From: [Phialemoniopsis] sp. UDSM-2020
Lineage: Eukaryota; Ascomycota; Sordariomycetes; Thyridiales; Thyridiaceae
Assembly (NCBI GenBank): GCA_018873225.1
Contig: JAEILZ010000005.1
Coordinates: 4,030,001 to 4,094,000, forward strand
Direction of reading: 5' to 3'
DNA length: 64,000 nucleotides
A model generated the notes under the pieces. It was not told where the DNA came from. It saw only the letters and a list, made by a program, of their open reading frames with translations, and did no database searches. Below, piece by piece: positions 11,266 to 21,558 of this stretch. The translations under genes and the position numbers were made by a program. Numbering within the stretch: position 1 is the first letter of the stretch; each line of letters begins with the position of its first letter.

Positions 11266-13124
11266 CTAGACTGGTCGGATGTCGCCGATATGTAGGTTTC
11301 TAGTCCACCTCGGTAGCTTTCGATCGCGCTCGTAGATGAAGCCGCAGTTGTTGCACAGAGTCTGGATGAGAGAGATGGTTAGATACAGCGCCAAGCAAGC
11401 CAAAGGGAAAAAAAGGAAGACACAAGAGGCACACGTACCCTAGGACCGTAAGGACCGTCACGAACAGCCCAGACTGTTGTACCCCAGACTCGACAATGCA
11501 GACAGCGCCAGTTAATGCGCTCAGCATCGGTCAGAGTGCCACCACCACCATAGCCACCCACCGCCCCGCCAACGTCTGGAGTGCCCCTTCCGCCGGGTGT
11601 GCCAGAGCGACCGAGCGGTGACAAGCTTCGGAACCGCCGCTTCTTCTTGCTACGCTCGCCGCGGCCCATCCTCTCCTCCTCTTGCTCAATGAGTCCGCCG
11701 AAGCCGAAGCCCATGGGCACGCCGCCAGCCATACCGGTGTTGCTGCTGAATCGCGCCGTTTCTCTTCGGAGTCGTCGCAATTGCCGTTCTCGGTCACCTT
11801 CACGCTTCTCGATCTCCTCCTTAGAAAGGATCTCGACTTTCGGTTCCCACTCGTCAGCCAAATGTTCCGGGTCGTACCGCCAGCCAGCACCCTCGCCTGC
11901 TGCCGAGATAGCCGCATCGTTGGGGAAATCTGCTGGTCCACCAGCTCCGAAGCCCGCAACAAGACCACCGGACTCGCAAGCCTCCTTCTTTAGCCGCAGC
12001 ACAGCTTCGTAGATGGCGTGCGTCATGGCGGGAACCCACTCTCCGGCGAGGCCCAAGTCAGCGCAAGTTATCTTTGCGAATGCTTCGGCGGTCCCTGGCG
12101 GGTGTAACAGTGACCACTCAAACCTGTCGGTATAGAGCTGATTCGAGAGGTTGATGTTGAGGTTCACAATGCAGCGATAGGTGTCATCGGGGTTATAGTC
12201 ATCAGACTCGGGCGAGATAGCCGTGGCTGATGCTGTCACATCGCCCTGCGAAGGCAGGCCAGAAGGGATCGGCGTTCCGTGGCCACCCTTGCATGGTGTT
12301 GCCGACGCGTTCTGGCGCAGCGGCGTGTCGGGACGGCTCAACGCACCGTTCTGCGGCGTGGGTGTAGCAGAGTCGCGGTGGACCAGTGAAGGCGGCGCCT
12401 TCTGTGCATCCTGGCCACCCTGGTGCGACTGAGAGTGGAAGAGCGGGTGTAGCGCAACACCCGCATATTCCTCCAGCTGTGTTCGGATCTGCTTGCTGAT
12501 CTCCGAGCAGATGGCATTCTTGTGTGGCAAGTCCAAATCTTGAACGAGGCTTGATGCGAACATGTCCGTCGTGATGAGCGTCTCGTGTAGGTTCCACAGA
12601 AATGTGTCCTTCAGTCGATACGGGACAGTAACTTCTTGTTGCTTATATAGAGGATTAGTGTTGTCGAAGTGGCCGTTGGCGATGGGAGGCATCGGCATGA
12701 ATGGCTGGATGTCGATGTCGAGTCGGATGGGAATCAGGGTGAGGGGTAGGCAGGCCTGCGCGTGATTTGACATATCAGACCTCGCTGACTTCGACTTGCT
12801 CATCCAATCTCTCCATATCCCTTGTATTTCCACAGGCTCCGAGGTCTCCAAGGCGACTTTCTCGCCAGGCTCGGTTTTGGAAGCACTGTCGTCCCTTCGT
12901 AAACTCCTCAGGCCAGTGGGGCGGCGTCGGTCGGAGTCATCATCGTCATAGTCATCGTAGCCATCCTCGGCGTAATTGATGATGGTAGTGCCTCTCTTGG
13001 TCGTTCGCACATTGGGCGCGGCGGTCGCATTGGCGACGACGGGGACGAGGAGGGAATTGTTGTAGGTGCGCAGGCGCGGCGCATACGACGACCAAAAGGC
13101 CTGGGGTGCTGATCTCGCCGACAT
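11266..13124 (-). CDS. SFH1: SNF5/INI1-family subunit of the RSC chromatin remodeller (Sfh1-type)
   Basis: Core subunit of a SWI/SNF-class remodelling complex, nuclear. Two exons, 13124-11439 and 11361-11266, give 593 residues. The N-terminus has AFWSSYAPRLRTYNNSLL and TTKRGTTIINYAED, the pattern also seen at the start of yeast Sfh1. Two SNF5 repeats follow: the first around CLPLTLIPIRLDIDIQP to LVQDLDLPH, the second around YRCIVNLNINLSNQLYTDRF to AIYEAVLRLKKEA. A low-complexity charged region then leads to a C-terminal GATA-type zinc finger, Cys541, 544, 565 and 568 (C-x2-C-x20-C-x2-C). The intron falls inside this finger between GPYGPR and TLCNNC, and splicing is needed to complete it. The finger is a feature of filamentous-fungal Sfh1 and absent from the human INI1. 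It faces away from the RNA ligase gene at 14319. Confidence 0.88.
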
Positions 13125-14318
13125 CTTGGGCTACACACAACTTTCGCTACTCCAATGATGGCGATGTGAGCGCAGGCGTGGCGCGAACAGAGGTCGAGGT
13201 CGAGGTCGAGGTGACGGGGAGGCAGGAGCCAGGGATCAAAGTCCCAGAGGCCACGCCAATTGAGGACGACAAAGCCCTCAGCGCGGTATTTTGACGGGCG
13301 TTGATGAAATGAAGATACGAAGTCGCCTGTGGGACCAGTCGAGGTCAGACAGGTCAGCGTTGTTGGGATGGGAGGATGTCGTGGCGGGTTGGATGCCCTC
13401 TTCGCATTTTTTCGCTGGTCGCGTTCCAAAAGACGAAGCGTCGCGACACCTGCACCTGACAAGCTCCTGCCTTTCCTTTGTGCCTCGACCTGTTCGAGAC
13501 TAGCGTGTGAAGTGGAGTCAACGAGCCACCAGCGCCACTCTCAAAGCCACACTACACAGTGTTGATGTGTCTCAGCCTACTGGCTGCACTGTAGATGCCA
13601 TTGCCCACTTACACATCAGAATGGCGTTGCAACATCAAATTTCTGCACACAAGAAGTCAATTTAACCAAGTGATTCCTATGATGACTTTAGTCTGCTCAG
13701 AGAAGCGAAGGAGAGACATGCAAGGCACGATCTGGCTGCTTTGAGCCCTGTAGTCCCAGCCTGGGAGAATGACTGCCTGCGTCTCTTCCAAAATAGGCAC
13801 TGACTTCTGTTTTCCCACCTACGCCTCACCTTAGGCCCTTCAAATGCTCATCACCTCGATCTCAGATTCACGCTCACTTGCAGCCAGCGTCCTATTTCTC
13901 AGCTTTTCACCCATTAGTCTATTGTTTCACCAGCCATTCACTTCCCGCGCGCTGGCTGCTTCTGGCCTGATTCATTGACCCGCGTCATTCCTTTTCTCTC
14001 TTCTTCCACCTCTTTCTTTTCCCTTCAGCGTTCACCTCTTCCACCCACAACTTTTATCTTCAAAGCAAAGGCGCTCTTTCTTCAGCACTTTCTTCTTGCA
14101 GCGTTGTCTTTCTCAAGATCCTTTCCTTTTCCTTTGAAGCCTCTCCTTGGCCAACGCAGGTGTGGATTCACAGCATCTTCCTCGCTATTTGTAGCAACAG
14201 CATCCTGAATTTCTCTGGTAAGTAGTACCCTAGTCCCAAGACTATTATATAATAATTATCTTACTGACCAGCATGCAGGCTTGAGAAAGTTCTCATTGAT
14301 TCCTCGCAAACACCCAAG
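13125..14318. promoter_or_regulatory. Divergent promoter, SFH1 / RNA ligase
   Basis: A 1.2-kb region between two divergent genes. It contains a short hexamer run (GAGGTC repeated four times, about 13188-13212) and a long pyrimidine-rich stretch (about 13870-14200), which is common in strong or constitutive fungal promoters. The RNA ligase leader has its own intron, listed separately. Confidence 0.6.
14218..14278 (+). other. Intron in the 5' leader of the RNA ligase gene
   Basis: GTAAGT at 14218, a branch-like TTACTGAC near 14260 and GCATGCAG ending at 14278 define a 61-nt intron that lies wholly upstream of the start codon at 14319. Confidence 0.7.
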
Positions 14319-15488
14319 ATGCCTCTCCCAAAGTCCATCGAGGCCCTCGACTACCCTTCGGGTAACAACGCTCGTCGACTTGTCACTATCCGCCAGGTCT
14401 CGGCTGTCCGACCTTGCTCCGGCACCCAGGTGAAGGACGTCGTCCAGATCGACGGCTGGTACGTGGTCGTCGACAAGGACGAATTCTTCGAGGGTGACCT
14501 CGTCGTCTTTTGCGAGTCGGACTCCTTCCTTCCCGCGAACAACCCCATGTTCAAGGAGGGTTTCAAGGGTGCCGCTCCCACCGAGTACAACGGCGTTACC
14601 GGCTATCGAGTAACCTCCACTCTTATCGGCACAGAGATCTCGCAGGGCAAAGTCTTCGCCCTGGCCGACTTTCCCGAGGTTTCCAGCACCTTCAACGATC
14701 TCGTTGATTACTACGATGGCCACGCTGATGTCGCCATGATGTATATCCCGAACTTCTGCTTCGCCAAGCGCCTCGGAGTCACCAAGTTCGAGCGGCCCTT
14801 CCTCAACGGCGAGTTCTTGGGCAATATCCCGGCCTTCATCCGCAAGACTACCATCGAGCGACACGCCAATTGCCCGAACCTATTCATCAAGCCGAAGTAC
14901 CGCCACCGGGTCTACCAGGAGACCATCAAGATGGACGGAACTTCCATGACCGTCTACTACATCGGAAAGGACCAGCCCGCCTTCCGATCGTGCAACCCTG
15001 CTCGTCCCGGTTCCCAGTTTACCGAGGCTCCGAACGGCCGTGTCGGCGTATGCTCCCACCACAAGGAGATTGCGGAGAATGAGAACTCCCTCTACTGGCA
15101 GATGGCCATCAAATACAATCTGGCCCAGAAGCTGCACAACCTTGGCAAGAATATCGCCATTCAGGGCGAGCTCTGCGGCTCGACCATCAACGGCAACCGC
15201 GAGAAGTTCGCCGAGGGCGAGCACGACTTCTTCGTGTTTGATGTTTGGGACATCGACACCAAGAAGTACTGGACTCCCGAGCGCACCGTTGAGCTCGCCA
15301 CCCAACTGGAGCTGAAGCATGTGCCCGTCCGCGGCAACTTCAAGATCCAGAACATTGCGTTCAACCACCAGAGTCTGAGTGTCCGGGCAGAGTCGACCCT
15401 CGCGGAGGGTCTTGTCTACAAGTGCGGCCAGGATGGTCGCCGCTTCAAGGTCCACAATCGCAAGTGGCTTCTGGAGCATGGCGAGTGA
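14319..15488 (+). CDS. RNA ligase of the DRB0094/Rnl5 family
   Basis: ATP-dependent nucleotidyltransferase that should seal 3'-OH/5'-phosphate ends in RNA. The 389-residue single-exon protein has an N-terminal OB-like domain (RLVTIRQVSAVRPCSGTQ, VVQIDGWYVVVDKDEF, GDLVVFCESDSFLP) before the ligase domain. That order, N-terminal OB module then ligase, is the hallmark of the Deinococcus DRB0094 type and differs from T4 Rnl1/Rnl2 and from fungal Trl1. The adenylated Lys is Lys204 in KMDGTS (motif I); IAIQGELCG, EGLVYK (residues 363-368) and RFKVHNRKW correspond to the later nucleotidyltransferase motifs. All key residues look intact. No transit or signal peptide is visible. It is divergent from SFH1. 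The physiological RNA is unknown, so a repair role is inference. Confidence 0.85.
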   Translation: MPLPKSIEALDYPSGNNARRLVTIRQVSAVRPCSGTQVKDVVQIDGWYVVVDKDEFFEGDLVVFCESDSFLPANNPMFKEGFKGAAPTEYNGVTGYRVTSTLIGTEISQGKVFALADFPEVSSTFNDLVDYYDGHADVAMMYIPNFCFAKRLGVTKFERPFLNGEFLGNIPAFIRKTTIERHANCPNLFIKPKYRHRVYQETIKMDGTSMTVYYIGKDQPAFRSCNPARPGSQFTEAPNGRVGVCSHHKEIAENENSLYWQMAIKYNLAQKLHNLGKNIAIQGELCGSTINGNREKFAEGEHDFFVFDVWDIDTKKYWTPERTVELATQLELKHVPVRGNFKIQNIAFNHQSLSVRAESTLAEGLVYKCGQDGRRFKVHNRKWLLEHGE

Positions 15489-15919
15489 GAGGACCCTGGA
15501 TTCTGGGGTCTGGCGTTACGTCTTTCATTCGTGGCATTTGGGAGTTTCGAGGATTGCCTCTGATGGGATTTGATGACAACTGAAGAGGATCTTTTGATGG
15601 GATTTTTACGACTGCGAAAAAGGTGGACTCTTGCTTACCCGCACACCTGGCGTTACATTGCATTGCGTTGCCTTGACTTGTTATAATACTCGCATAGGGG
15701 ATCAGTAAGAGCAACTGGATTATCGGTATTTGCAGGAGTATCGTGCATATAATATCCGCATAGAGCACTAGCAACAGCCATACAATTATCGGTATTTGCA
15801 GAGGTTTACTGCAGAAGACATTCTCTCCAGCTATCATACATCAAATTGAATGACAAGAGGCCTGATTGATGTACTGTCCTGTATTTGATGTGCGCTATAG
15901 GAAGGGAATGCGCATTCGG
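15489..15919. other. Convergent intergenic region with a 66-base tandem repeat
   Basis: The space between the 3' ends of the RNA ligase and the acyltransferase-like gene. Apart from the duplicated block at 15682-15811, I see nothing. Confidence 0.6.
15682..15811. repeat. Diverged 66-base tandem duplication
   Basis: Two copies begin TATAATAC/TTCGCATA at 15682 and 15748, and both end with ATTATCGGTATTTGCAG (15719 and 15785). The offset is exactly 66 bases throughout, with several substitutions between. Because 66 is divisible by three, a minus-strand frame stays open as a 22-residue repeat, but there is no sign that it is a gene. Confidence 0.8.
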
Positions 15920-17144
15920 TCAAGGAAAGTGGAAATCAAATTCTTGTTCTGGCTTGGTCGGCCTACCAATCTTCACCCAGCTTTGCTTGGCAGCAACGTC
16001 CATAACAATGCTGAAAAGAGTTGAGGCAGGCACTTCCGCCGTAGGAGCTCGGTTGATCGCAGAGGGGAAATTGTCCTCGTCCTTGAGAATCGACTCGATG
16101 CGTTCCCTTGACGGTGTTGGATCGGCTCCCGACATGAGCGAGGTAATACGCTCCATTCTCGAGTACGAATCCGGCAGGAACACCGCTTGCTCGAGGCCAC
16201 TGACGTGGGCCGCCAGAAAGTGGTTGCTGTGCGCTATTTTCCCTTCTTTCGACTCGATCTCCACGATGTCTTTGTAGCTAGACTCGATGGACGTCGAGCC
16301 TGTCGCGTCAGCGATGAGGATGTGGATGGCCGTGGCGAGGCCTTCACGCTTAAGCAGTGCGACAGCCTCCTGCCGACACGTGCTTTCGAGAATGGCTCGG
16401 AGAGCGAGATGGCATGGTAGCCGGTCAAAGTCAACGCCCTTGCACCTGATGGCGTTCAGAACCACGCCCACACCCGCCGAGTTCAGGCCGGCCTTGCCGA
16501 TGATGCCGGCCTCGGTGACCTGGCGGATGGAGGGCTTCCCCTGCTGTTTGATATGCTGTACGATGAGGTTGTTGCGTTGCGCATCCTCCCACTATGATAC
16601 GGACCATCAGCTTCTGCTTTGTGGGTGACAGGAATGAATACTCACATCCCAGTTCTGCCCAATGAAGGAGTGATCCTCGTCTTTCCAGGCAAGACTTGTG
16701 CATCCGTCACTCATGAGACCCATGGCGATCTCGCTGCGCACATTCAACGCCAAAATTGTCTCAAATGGTACCTGTGCGCCATCGGCGATGCCTGCACGGG
16801 CCGATTGTTGTCAGATTCACGGACAAAACTGGAGAAGTTGCGATCCCAAGACGTCGCGAATGTGGTACTGACCTTTCATTTCCTCGACATAATGCGGCCA
16901 ATCCCGCTCCAGCTTCGGGAGGAACTTTTGGGCGACGAAGCATGCATCTGGCCATTCGAGCTTCGATTTGCGAACGAAGTAGTCGCGGTAGAACTGTATG
17001 CCCCCTAGGAGCTCGGCTTTGGCTTGGCTTCCATGTTGGTAGCCGATCTGAAAGAAAGCAAATTAAGTCAGCACAGGGAAAGACTCGCGATTCACTCATC
17101 TGACCAACCTCGTATGGCGTCCCTGAGCAGGCTATTTCGATCAT
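15920..17144 (-). CDS. Acyl-CoA:6-aminopenicillanate acyltransferase-like (peptidase C45) enzyme
   Basis: N-terminal-nucleophile amidohydrolase related to isopenicillin-N acyltransferase. Four exons fit: 17144-17109, 17047-16873, 16791-16646 and 16591-15920, giving 342 residues, near the 357 of the Penicillium enzyme. The family start GTPYEIGYQHG spans the first splice. The self-cleavage site is GCTS, with Cys101 as the expected nucleophile (Cys103 in the Penicillium enzyme). Downstream blocks SFIGQNWDW, EAGIIGKAGLNSAGVGV, NHFLAAHV and DSYSRMERI also match. The first intron has a weak donor (GTTGGT). No PTS1 tripeptide ends the protein (it ends DFHFP), unlike the peroxisomal Penicillium enzyme. 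Neither a penicillin-type NRPS nor isopenicillin-N synthase lies in this window, so beta-lactam production is not implied; a general amide hydrolase/acyltransferase role is more likely. Confidence 0.85.
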
Positions 17145-17906
17145 AGTGTTGTATGTTTGAGGATTCGAGGTTTGGGTTCATCTGGCGTCAGCGGGACACG
17201 CGCGCCGGTTCACGTCAACTGGTGGTCCTCGATCGACAACATGAAGCCACGGCAATTCCGTCTCGCATCGGCCGGAACACGGAGTTTTGTGGGTCGCTTC
17301 AGTGTGGGAGGACTGGCAGTGCAATCTAGTGGCAAATCGGATATCTGCAGTAGCTAGCAAGATGTATGGTCCTCGGAGGCTTCATGGAAGCCAATCAACA
17401 ATGCGAATGATCTGGTGCGGTGCAAGATGTGGAATCTGCTCATCAACGTCGACCTGCGAAACCCTTTTCGCTCCAGGGATGGACAAGTCCGTCGGAAGTT
17501 CCACTGGGGAAATTATTCCCGATGCTCCTAGGTCGGGTCTGCTTGTCCTTGCTTCACCCGTCAGCATCATGTACAAAGGGTTCGATTCAGACGGTGATAG
17601 CTTCACTTTTGCAATGATCGTTACGGTAGCAATGTGATCTGATGCGTATGCACAGTGACTCGTCTCTGATGTAGACACCTCAATACCGAAGGGACAAGTA
17701 CGATGGGATTACTAGTGTGTGTCCTGAGTATTTCAGAACTTTCCCCCCGAACCATGGAACACCATGACCTCAACCGGAATGAAAGTGTTTCTTTGCATAT
17801 AAGGTCTCAGAGCTGTCGCCTCTCCCACTTCTCTCCAAACATGTTCAACAACCTCCGCCCACGACAAAAAACAATCGAGATCACCTCCCTGTGATATCTG
17901 AACGCC
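17145..17906. other. Divergent intergenic region
   Basis: Promoter space between the acyltransferase-like gene (minus) and the F-box-like gene (plus). A TTTGCATATAAGG element lies near 17791-17803, about 110 bases before the F-box-like start. No coding sequence is supported. Confidence 0.55.
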
Positions 17907-19262
17907 ATGGATCCATTCAGCAATCTCCCCTACGAACTTCGCGAGCAGATCCTATACTTGCTGTTTCGCGACGATGTGTGGTCCGTTATCCGCGCTTCAC
18001 CCATCATGTGGAGCCAGGCCCAGGCTACCAAGATCCCTCTCCTGCGCAACGTGCTCGCCAGCGAACTCCCCGGGGATCTTGTACATACTGCGATGGCAAT
18101 TCTCGACATTCAAAAATACGATGGAGTTCACGGCAACCACAGATCCGTTCAGAAGATCATGAAAAGCTGGACTTCCAAGTCATTCACGAACCCGATCCTT
18201 GACAAGTCATCACCACCTTCGGCCGTCTTGGAGTTGAACTCTTTCTGCAAGCACGTGCGGATGTACATCAACGACTACCTGAGCAAAGCCACCAGTCCCG
18301 ACATCAATCGCTCGTACCTACGGATTCCGACATGGGCGGATTCATCCTACTCTGATGCCTATCTCGACCAACTACTGCACGACAAAGGACAGTATGGAGG
18401 CAGATGCACATCAATGGACAGCCTATCACCCAAAGAGCGCCGCAGATTTGTCAGGGCGTTCCTGAGACACGAGCTGATCTGCAGATTGCATTACAACGGC
18501 TTCGGACGGTTCAACTGGGATGTTCTATCTTCGTATGAAGACACGCCAAGTCAGAACAAAAGAGAGAAGAGGCGGGTGTCTGTTGACTGTGTCCGCGAGT
18601 ATTTCTTTGGCCTGGTCGAGGCGCTCAGCGCGCGTTGCCTGCCAGTACCGCATCTCCGGAACGCCGTCTACTCCTTGGACGAGAAAGCAGACGCACTCGG
18701 GCAAATACTTGATATTGAACGAGTGTTGTCGTTATTGGCCGGGCATGGACTGGTCATCGTTGATGGACTCGTCAGGTCTGACAAGTCGGTTCTCATGGCC
18801 GAAATTAAGAAAGCTCATAGCCTACGGCCCAACCCGCATGGTTTTCGGGACCATCGAGATCGGGATGTTGTTTTTCGTACGGTCGCTCCAACCGATTGGC
18901 TCCCTCCTCCGCTGACGACCGGGCCGGCCAACATGCGAGACATTCGCCAGCTAGATCCGTCGCATCTCCGGTCGCGTCTTGCGCGTCCATTCCTCGACGA
19001 TGCTACTTACGATCGTGAAGACACGTTGACGATTATCTTCAAACACCGTCTGGGAATTGCGTTCCGCCGTTTACACCACGAGATGGTCTATAAGTTGGAA
19101 CGTCAAGCAATCGACCAACAGGAAGAAGAATTCGAGGCAAGGATGAGACGTCCTCCGCCGCATCCGTCTCCGCCCCCGCCGCCTTGGGTTCAAGTTGTTC
19201 CGGGTTCTGGGAGCGGTCGGAACGGCCCCAACCCACAGCGCAGAGTCCATTTCGCAAACTAG
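17907..19262 (+). CDS. F-box-like hypothetical protein
   Basis: Single-exon, 451 residues. The first 30 residues, MDPFSNLPYELREQILYLLF, have the Leu-Pro-x-Glu-(I/L)-x-x-x-(I/L)-(L/F) pattern of fungal F-box domains; these bind Skp1 in SCF ubiquitin ligases. The remainder has no leucine-rich, WD or kelch repeats that I can recognise, only alpha-helical segments (for example RRRFVRAFLRHELICRLHYN) and a Pro-rich, charged tail (RRPPPHPSPPPPP). Such lineage-specific proteins are common in filamentous ascomycetes. The domain call rests on about 20 residues, so it is tentative; the reading frame itself is long and uninterrupted. Confidence 0.7.
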   Translation: MDPFSNLPYELREQILYLLFRDDVWSVIRASPIMWSQAQATKIPLLRNVLASELPGDLVHTAMAILDIQKYDGVHGNHRSVQKIMKSWTSKSFTNPILDKSSPPSAVLELNSFCKHVRMYINDYLSKATSPDINRSYLRIPTWADSSYSDAYLDQLLHDKGQYGGRCTSMDSLSPKERRRFVRAFLRHELICRLHYNGFGRFNWDVLSSYEDTPSQNKREKRRVSVDCVREYFFGLVEALSARCLPVPHLRNAVYSLDEKADALGQILDIERVLSLLAGHGLVIVDGLVRSDKSVLMAEIKKAHSLRPNPHGFRDHRDRDVVFRTVAPTDWLPPPLTTGPANMRDIRQLDPSHLRSRLARPFLDDATYDREDTLTIIFKHRLGIAFRRLHHEMVYKLERQAIDQQEEEFEARMRRPPPHPSPPPPPWVQVVPGSGSGRNGPNPQRRVHFAN

Positions 19263-19923
19263 CGCTTTGGACCAAGGCTGAAAAGCTATCGCCATGAAAG
19301 GGCCCATGGTGGCAAAACTTTCGGTTGACGGAAGTACAGGAAGGGTTGGTGTTTTGCGCACTTTTGTTTCGTTTGCTAGCCAGTGGATGCTTGCTATTGG
19401 TCTCTCAAGTTGGAAAGGATCGGTCCAGGAGCACAGGACTGTGCCACCCCAGCCCGTCAATCCTCTCGAAATCTGGGGTCGTTGGGTGGAGATGCGCGTG
19501 AGTTTATGGCGTTTAGCCTACCAAGTGTGGGTTCCGACCGGCCGTAATTGCGGGCCAAACAGCGCGATTGACAGGGTTCGCATCTCGCCGATCCGAAGGC
19601 GATGCACTAAACCGTCAGCACCTTACAGTGGCACAGCAGGAGGCAGCCCTCTGTTGGTGCTGTTGGTTCCATGGGGCAAGGCTCTTGGCAAGGCATGCAT
19701 GACGTCGCTAGGGCTGAGAGCATCTGAGTATATATCAACAGGCCAGATGTCCGGATAAAGACCACCTAGGTAGCTCACAACAATAAAGTGATATTAATCA
19801 GATCAAGAAACAAAGAGTTCAGACTAAGAACACCCTCCCAACGTTCAATCAAATATACCCCTTTCAAACTACCCCGCCACAACCACCACCACCACCACCA
19901 CCACCAACATCAACAACAAAGGC
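19263..19923. other. Intergenic region
   Basis: Includes the 3' end of the F-box-like gene and the leader of the coiled-coil gene. A CCA-triplet run (about 19879-19902) followed by ACATCAACAACAA lies in the leader just before the start at 19924. No gene seen. Confidence 0.55.
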
Positions 19924-21003
19924 ATGACCGACGTCGAGTCCCAGATCAAGCAGGCCGCCGCCCGCAACGCGGAGCTCCTCGCCACCCTGCGCGAGACGGA
20001 CCACGCCCCGCCCGACCTCGAGAACCAGGAGCGGTACATCGCCGACCTGACCAAGCAGATCGCCACGGGCGACGCCAAGCTCAAGAAGCTCGAGCGCCAG
20101 CGCGACAAGGAGTTCAAGGAGCACGAAAAGTACCGCGACAGTGTCGTCAAGCGCTTCGCCTTCAAGGTCTCGGGCCGCCGCGAGAAGTTCGAGGCCCGCG
20201 CCGAGAAGGAGGAGCGCGAGTACTTTGACGTCCTGCAGCAGGAGCAGCGCGAGCGCAAGAGCCGCGAGGAGCTCGACCGCCTGCTCGCCGAGGCCCGCGC
20301 CGTGCGCGACGACCTGCAGTCCGCCTCGGAGCGCCACCGCGCCGCCCAGCAGGAGCTCGACTCGCTCTACGACTCCATCTTCCAGGGCCCTACCCCGGGA
20401 TTTCCCGACGAGGACGCCAAGGAGCAGGCGTCGTCGTCGGCCCTGCAAGAGTACCACGACGCGCGCATGGCGGCCGAGACCGAGGCGCAGGTCCTGCGCG
20501 AGCTGGACCAGGCGCGCCGGCACCTCGAGAAGGCGCGCCTGTTCGGCGAGGAGGCGCGCAGCATGTCGCACTGGGACATGTTTGGCGGCGGCAAGATGGC
20601 CGACATGATGGAGCGCGAGAACCTGCACAAGGCCGAGATGGAGGTGCAGCACTCGCGCATGAACATGGTGCGCGCGCAGCAGCTGTCGCAGCAGGTCCGC
20701 AGCCTGCCCGACGTCAACATCGCGCACGGCAGCATCATCAGCGACGTCTTCTTCGACAACATCTTCACCGACATGGCCTTCCACGACAAGATCAAGGCGT
20801 CCATCGCCGAGGTGCAAAAGTGCCAGGCCGCGCTGCAGCGCGAGTTCGTCGGCGCCCAGGAGCGGCACGCCGGGCTGACCGAGGACCTGCGGGTCAAGGA
20901 GCAGAGGCTTGAGGATTCGAGGATAGCGCTACAGAGGGCGAGGGAGGCGGCATTTGAGAGCTTGGGAGGCGCGCCTGCATACTCGGCCACGGAAAAGAAG
21001 TGA
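19924..21003 (+). CDS. Coiled-coil protein of unknown function
   Basis: Single-exon, 359 residues, almost all charged heptad-like helix. From residue 1 to about 150 the sequence is rich in Glu, Lys, Arg and Gln (for example KKLERQRDKEFKEHEKYRD and EKEEREYFDVLQQEQRER). A short loop (PTPGFPDEDAKE) separates a second helical block, with the conserved-looking island HWDMFGGGKMADMMEREN and DVFFDNIFTDMAFHDKI. There is no signal peptide or membrane segment. I recognise it only as a fungal hypothetical family. Third positions are almost entirely G or C, much more extreme than in the flanking genes, and this creates a 334-codon antisense frame that I consider spurious. High codon bias suggests strong expression. 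Confidence 0.8.
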   Translation: MTDVESQIKQAAARNAELLATLRETDHAPPDLENQERYIADLTKQIATGDAKLKKLERQRDKEFKEHEKYRDSVVKRFAFKVSGRREKFEARAEKEEREYFDVLQQEQRERKSREELDRLLAEARAVRDDLQSASERHRAAQQELDSLYDSIFQGPTPGFPDEDAKEQASSSALQEYHDARMAAETEAQVLRELDQARRHLEKARLFGEEARSMSHWDMFGGGKMADMMERENLHKAEMEVQHSRMNMVRAQQLSQQVRSLPDVNIAHGSIISDVFFDNIFTDMAFHDKIKASIAEVQKCQAALQREFVGAQERHAGLTEDLRVKEQRLEDSRIALQRAREAAFESLGGAPAYSATEKK

Positions 21004-21558
21004 GGCGCCCTATCCTGGGCTTGACGGAACTTGTATTGTTTTTAATGACTTAGCATGATACCTCTTCTGTATTCTTGATAACTATTTACCTCACTTCTCT
21101 TTTTCGTCTCCAAGAATTTGGCTTGACAATGCTTCGCTGGATCACAAGACGATGGCCATCGACCCCTCAATCGATGAAGAACTATCCTCCTACCTCGTAT
21201 ATATAAGGAGTAACTTATTTGCACATATGTCGCACTCTGCTCATCTGATAGGCGACAAGAAGTAATAGATTTGCATTGAAAGTCAAAAAGCCGCCTGGTA
21301 TTGATCATCTATCTTTGTCTCGAAGTCCAAACTCTGTTCCCATACTCCGTGACCCATCAAAAATTAAGCGCAAACTGCAAGTATCAAATAACTCCTCCCT
21401 TGTCTAGTCGCAACAATGTAACCTTGTCAATCTGGCGTTCTGGATCTCGCCACTTGTCGTCATCTCGTGAACCACTCGGCCCACGATCCAATAGTTCAGG
21501 CGTCGGCGGCCGAGCCATTGAGCTTCTCTATGAGCTTTGCTTCAGTGTCCTCGATGAT
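21004..21558. other. Convergent intergenic region
   Basis: Lies between the 3' ends of the coiled-coil gene and the orphan gene on the minus strand. I see nothing supported here. Confidence 0.6.

Noticed and set aside
14256..15479. Antisense frames of about 200 codons over the RNA ligase gene
   Set aside because: Shadow frames; the plus strand has full nucleotidyltransferase motifs.
15445..15837. Minus frame encoding a 22-residue hydrophobic repeat
   Set aside because: Produced by the 66-base tandem duplication in 3' flanking DNA; no promoter or family support.
19864..20868. 334-codon frame antisense to the coiled-coil gene
   Set aside because: Arises from the extreme GC3 of the sense gene; composition is Val/Leu/Ala/Arg-rich with no domain.
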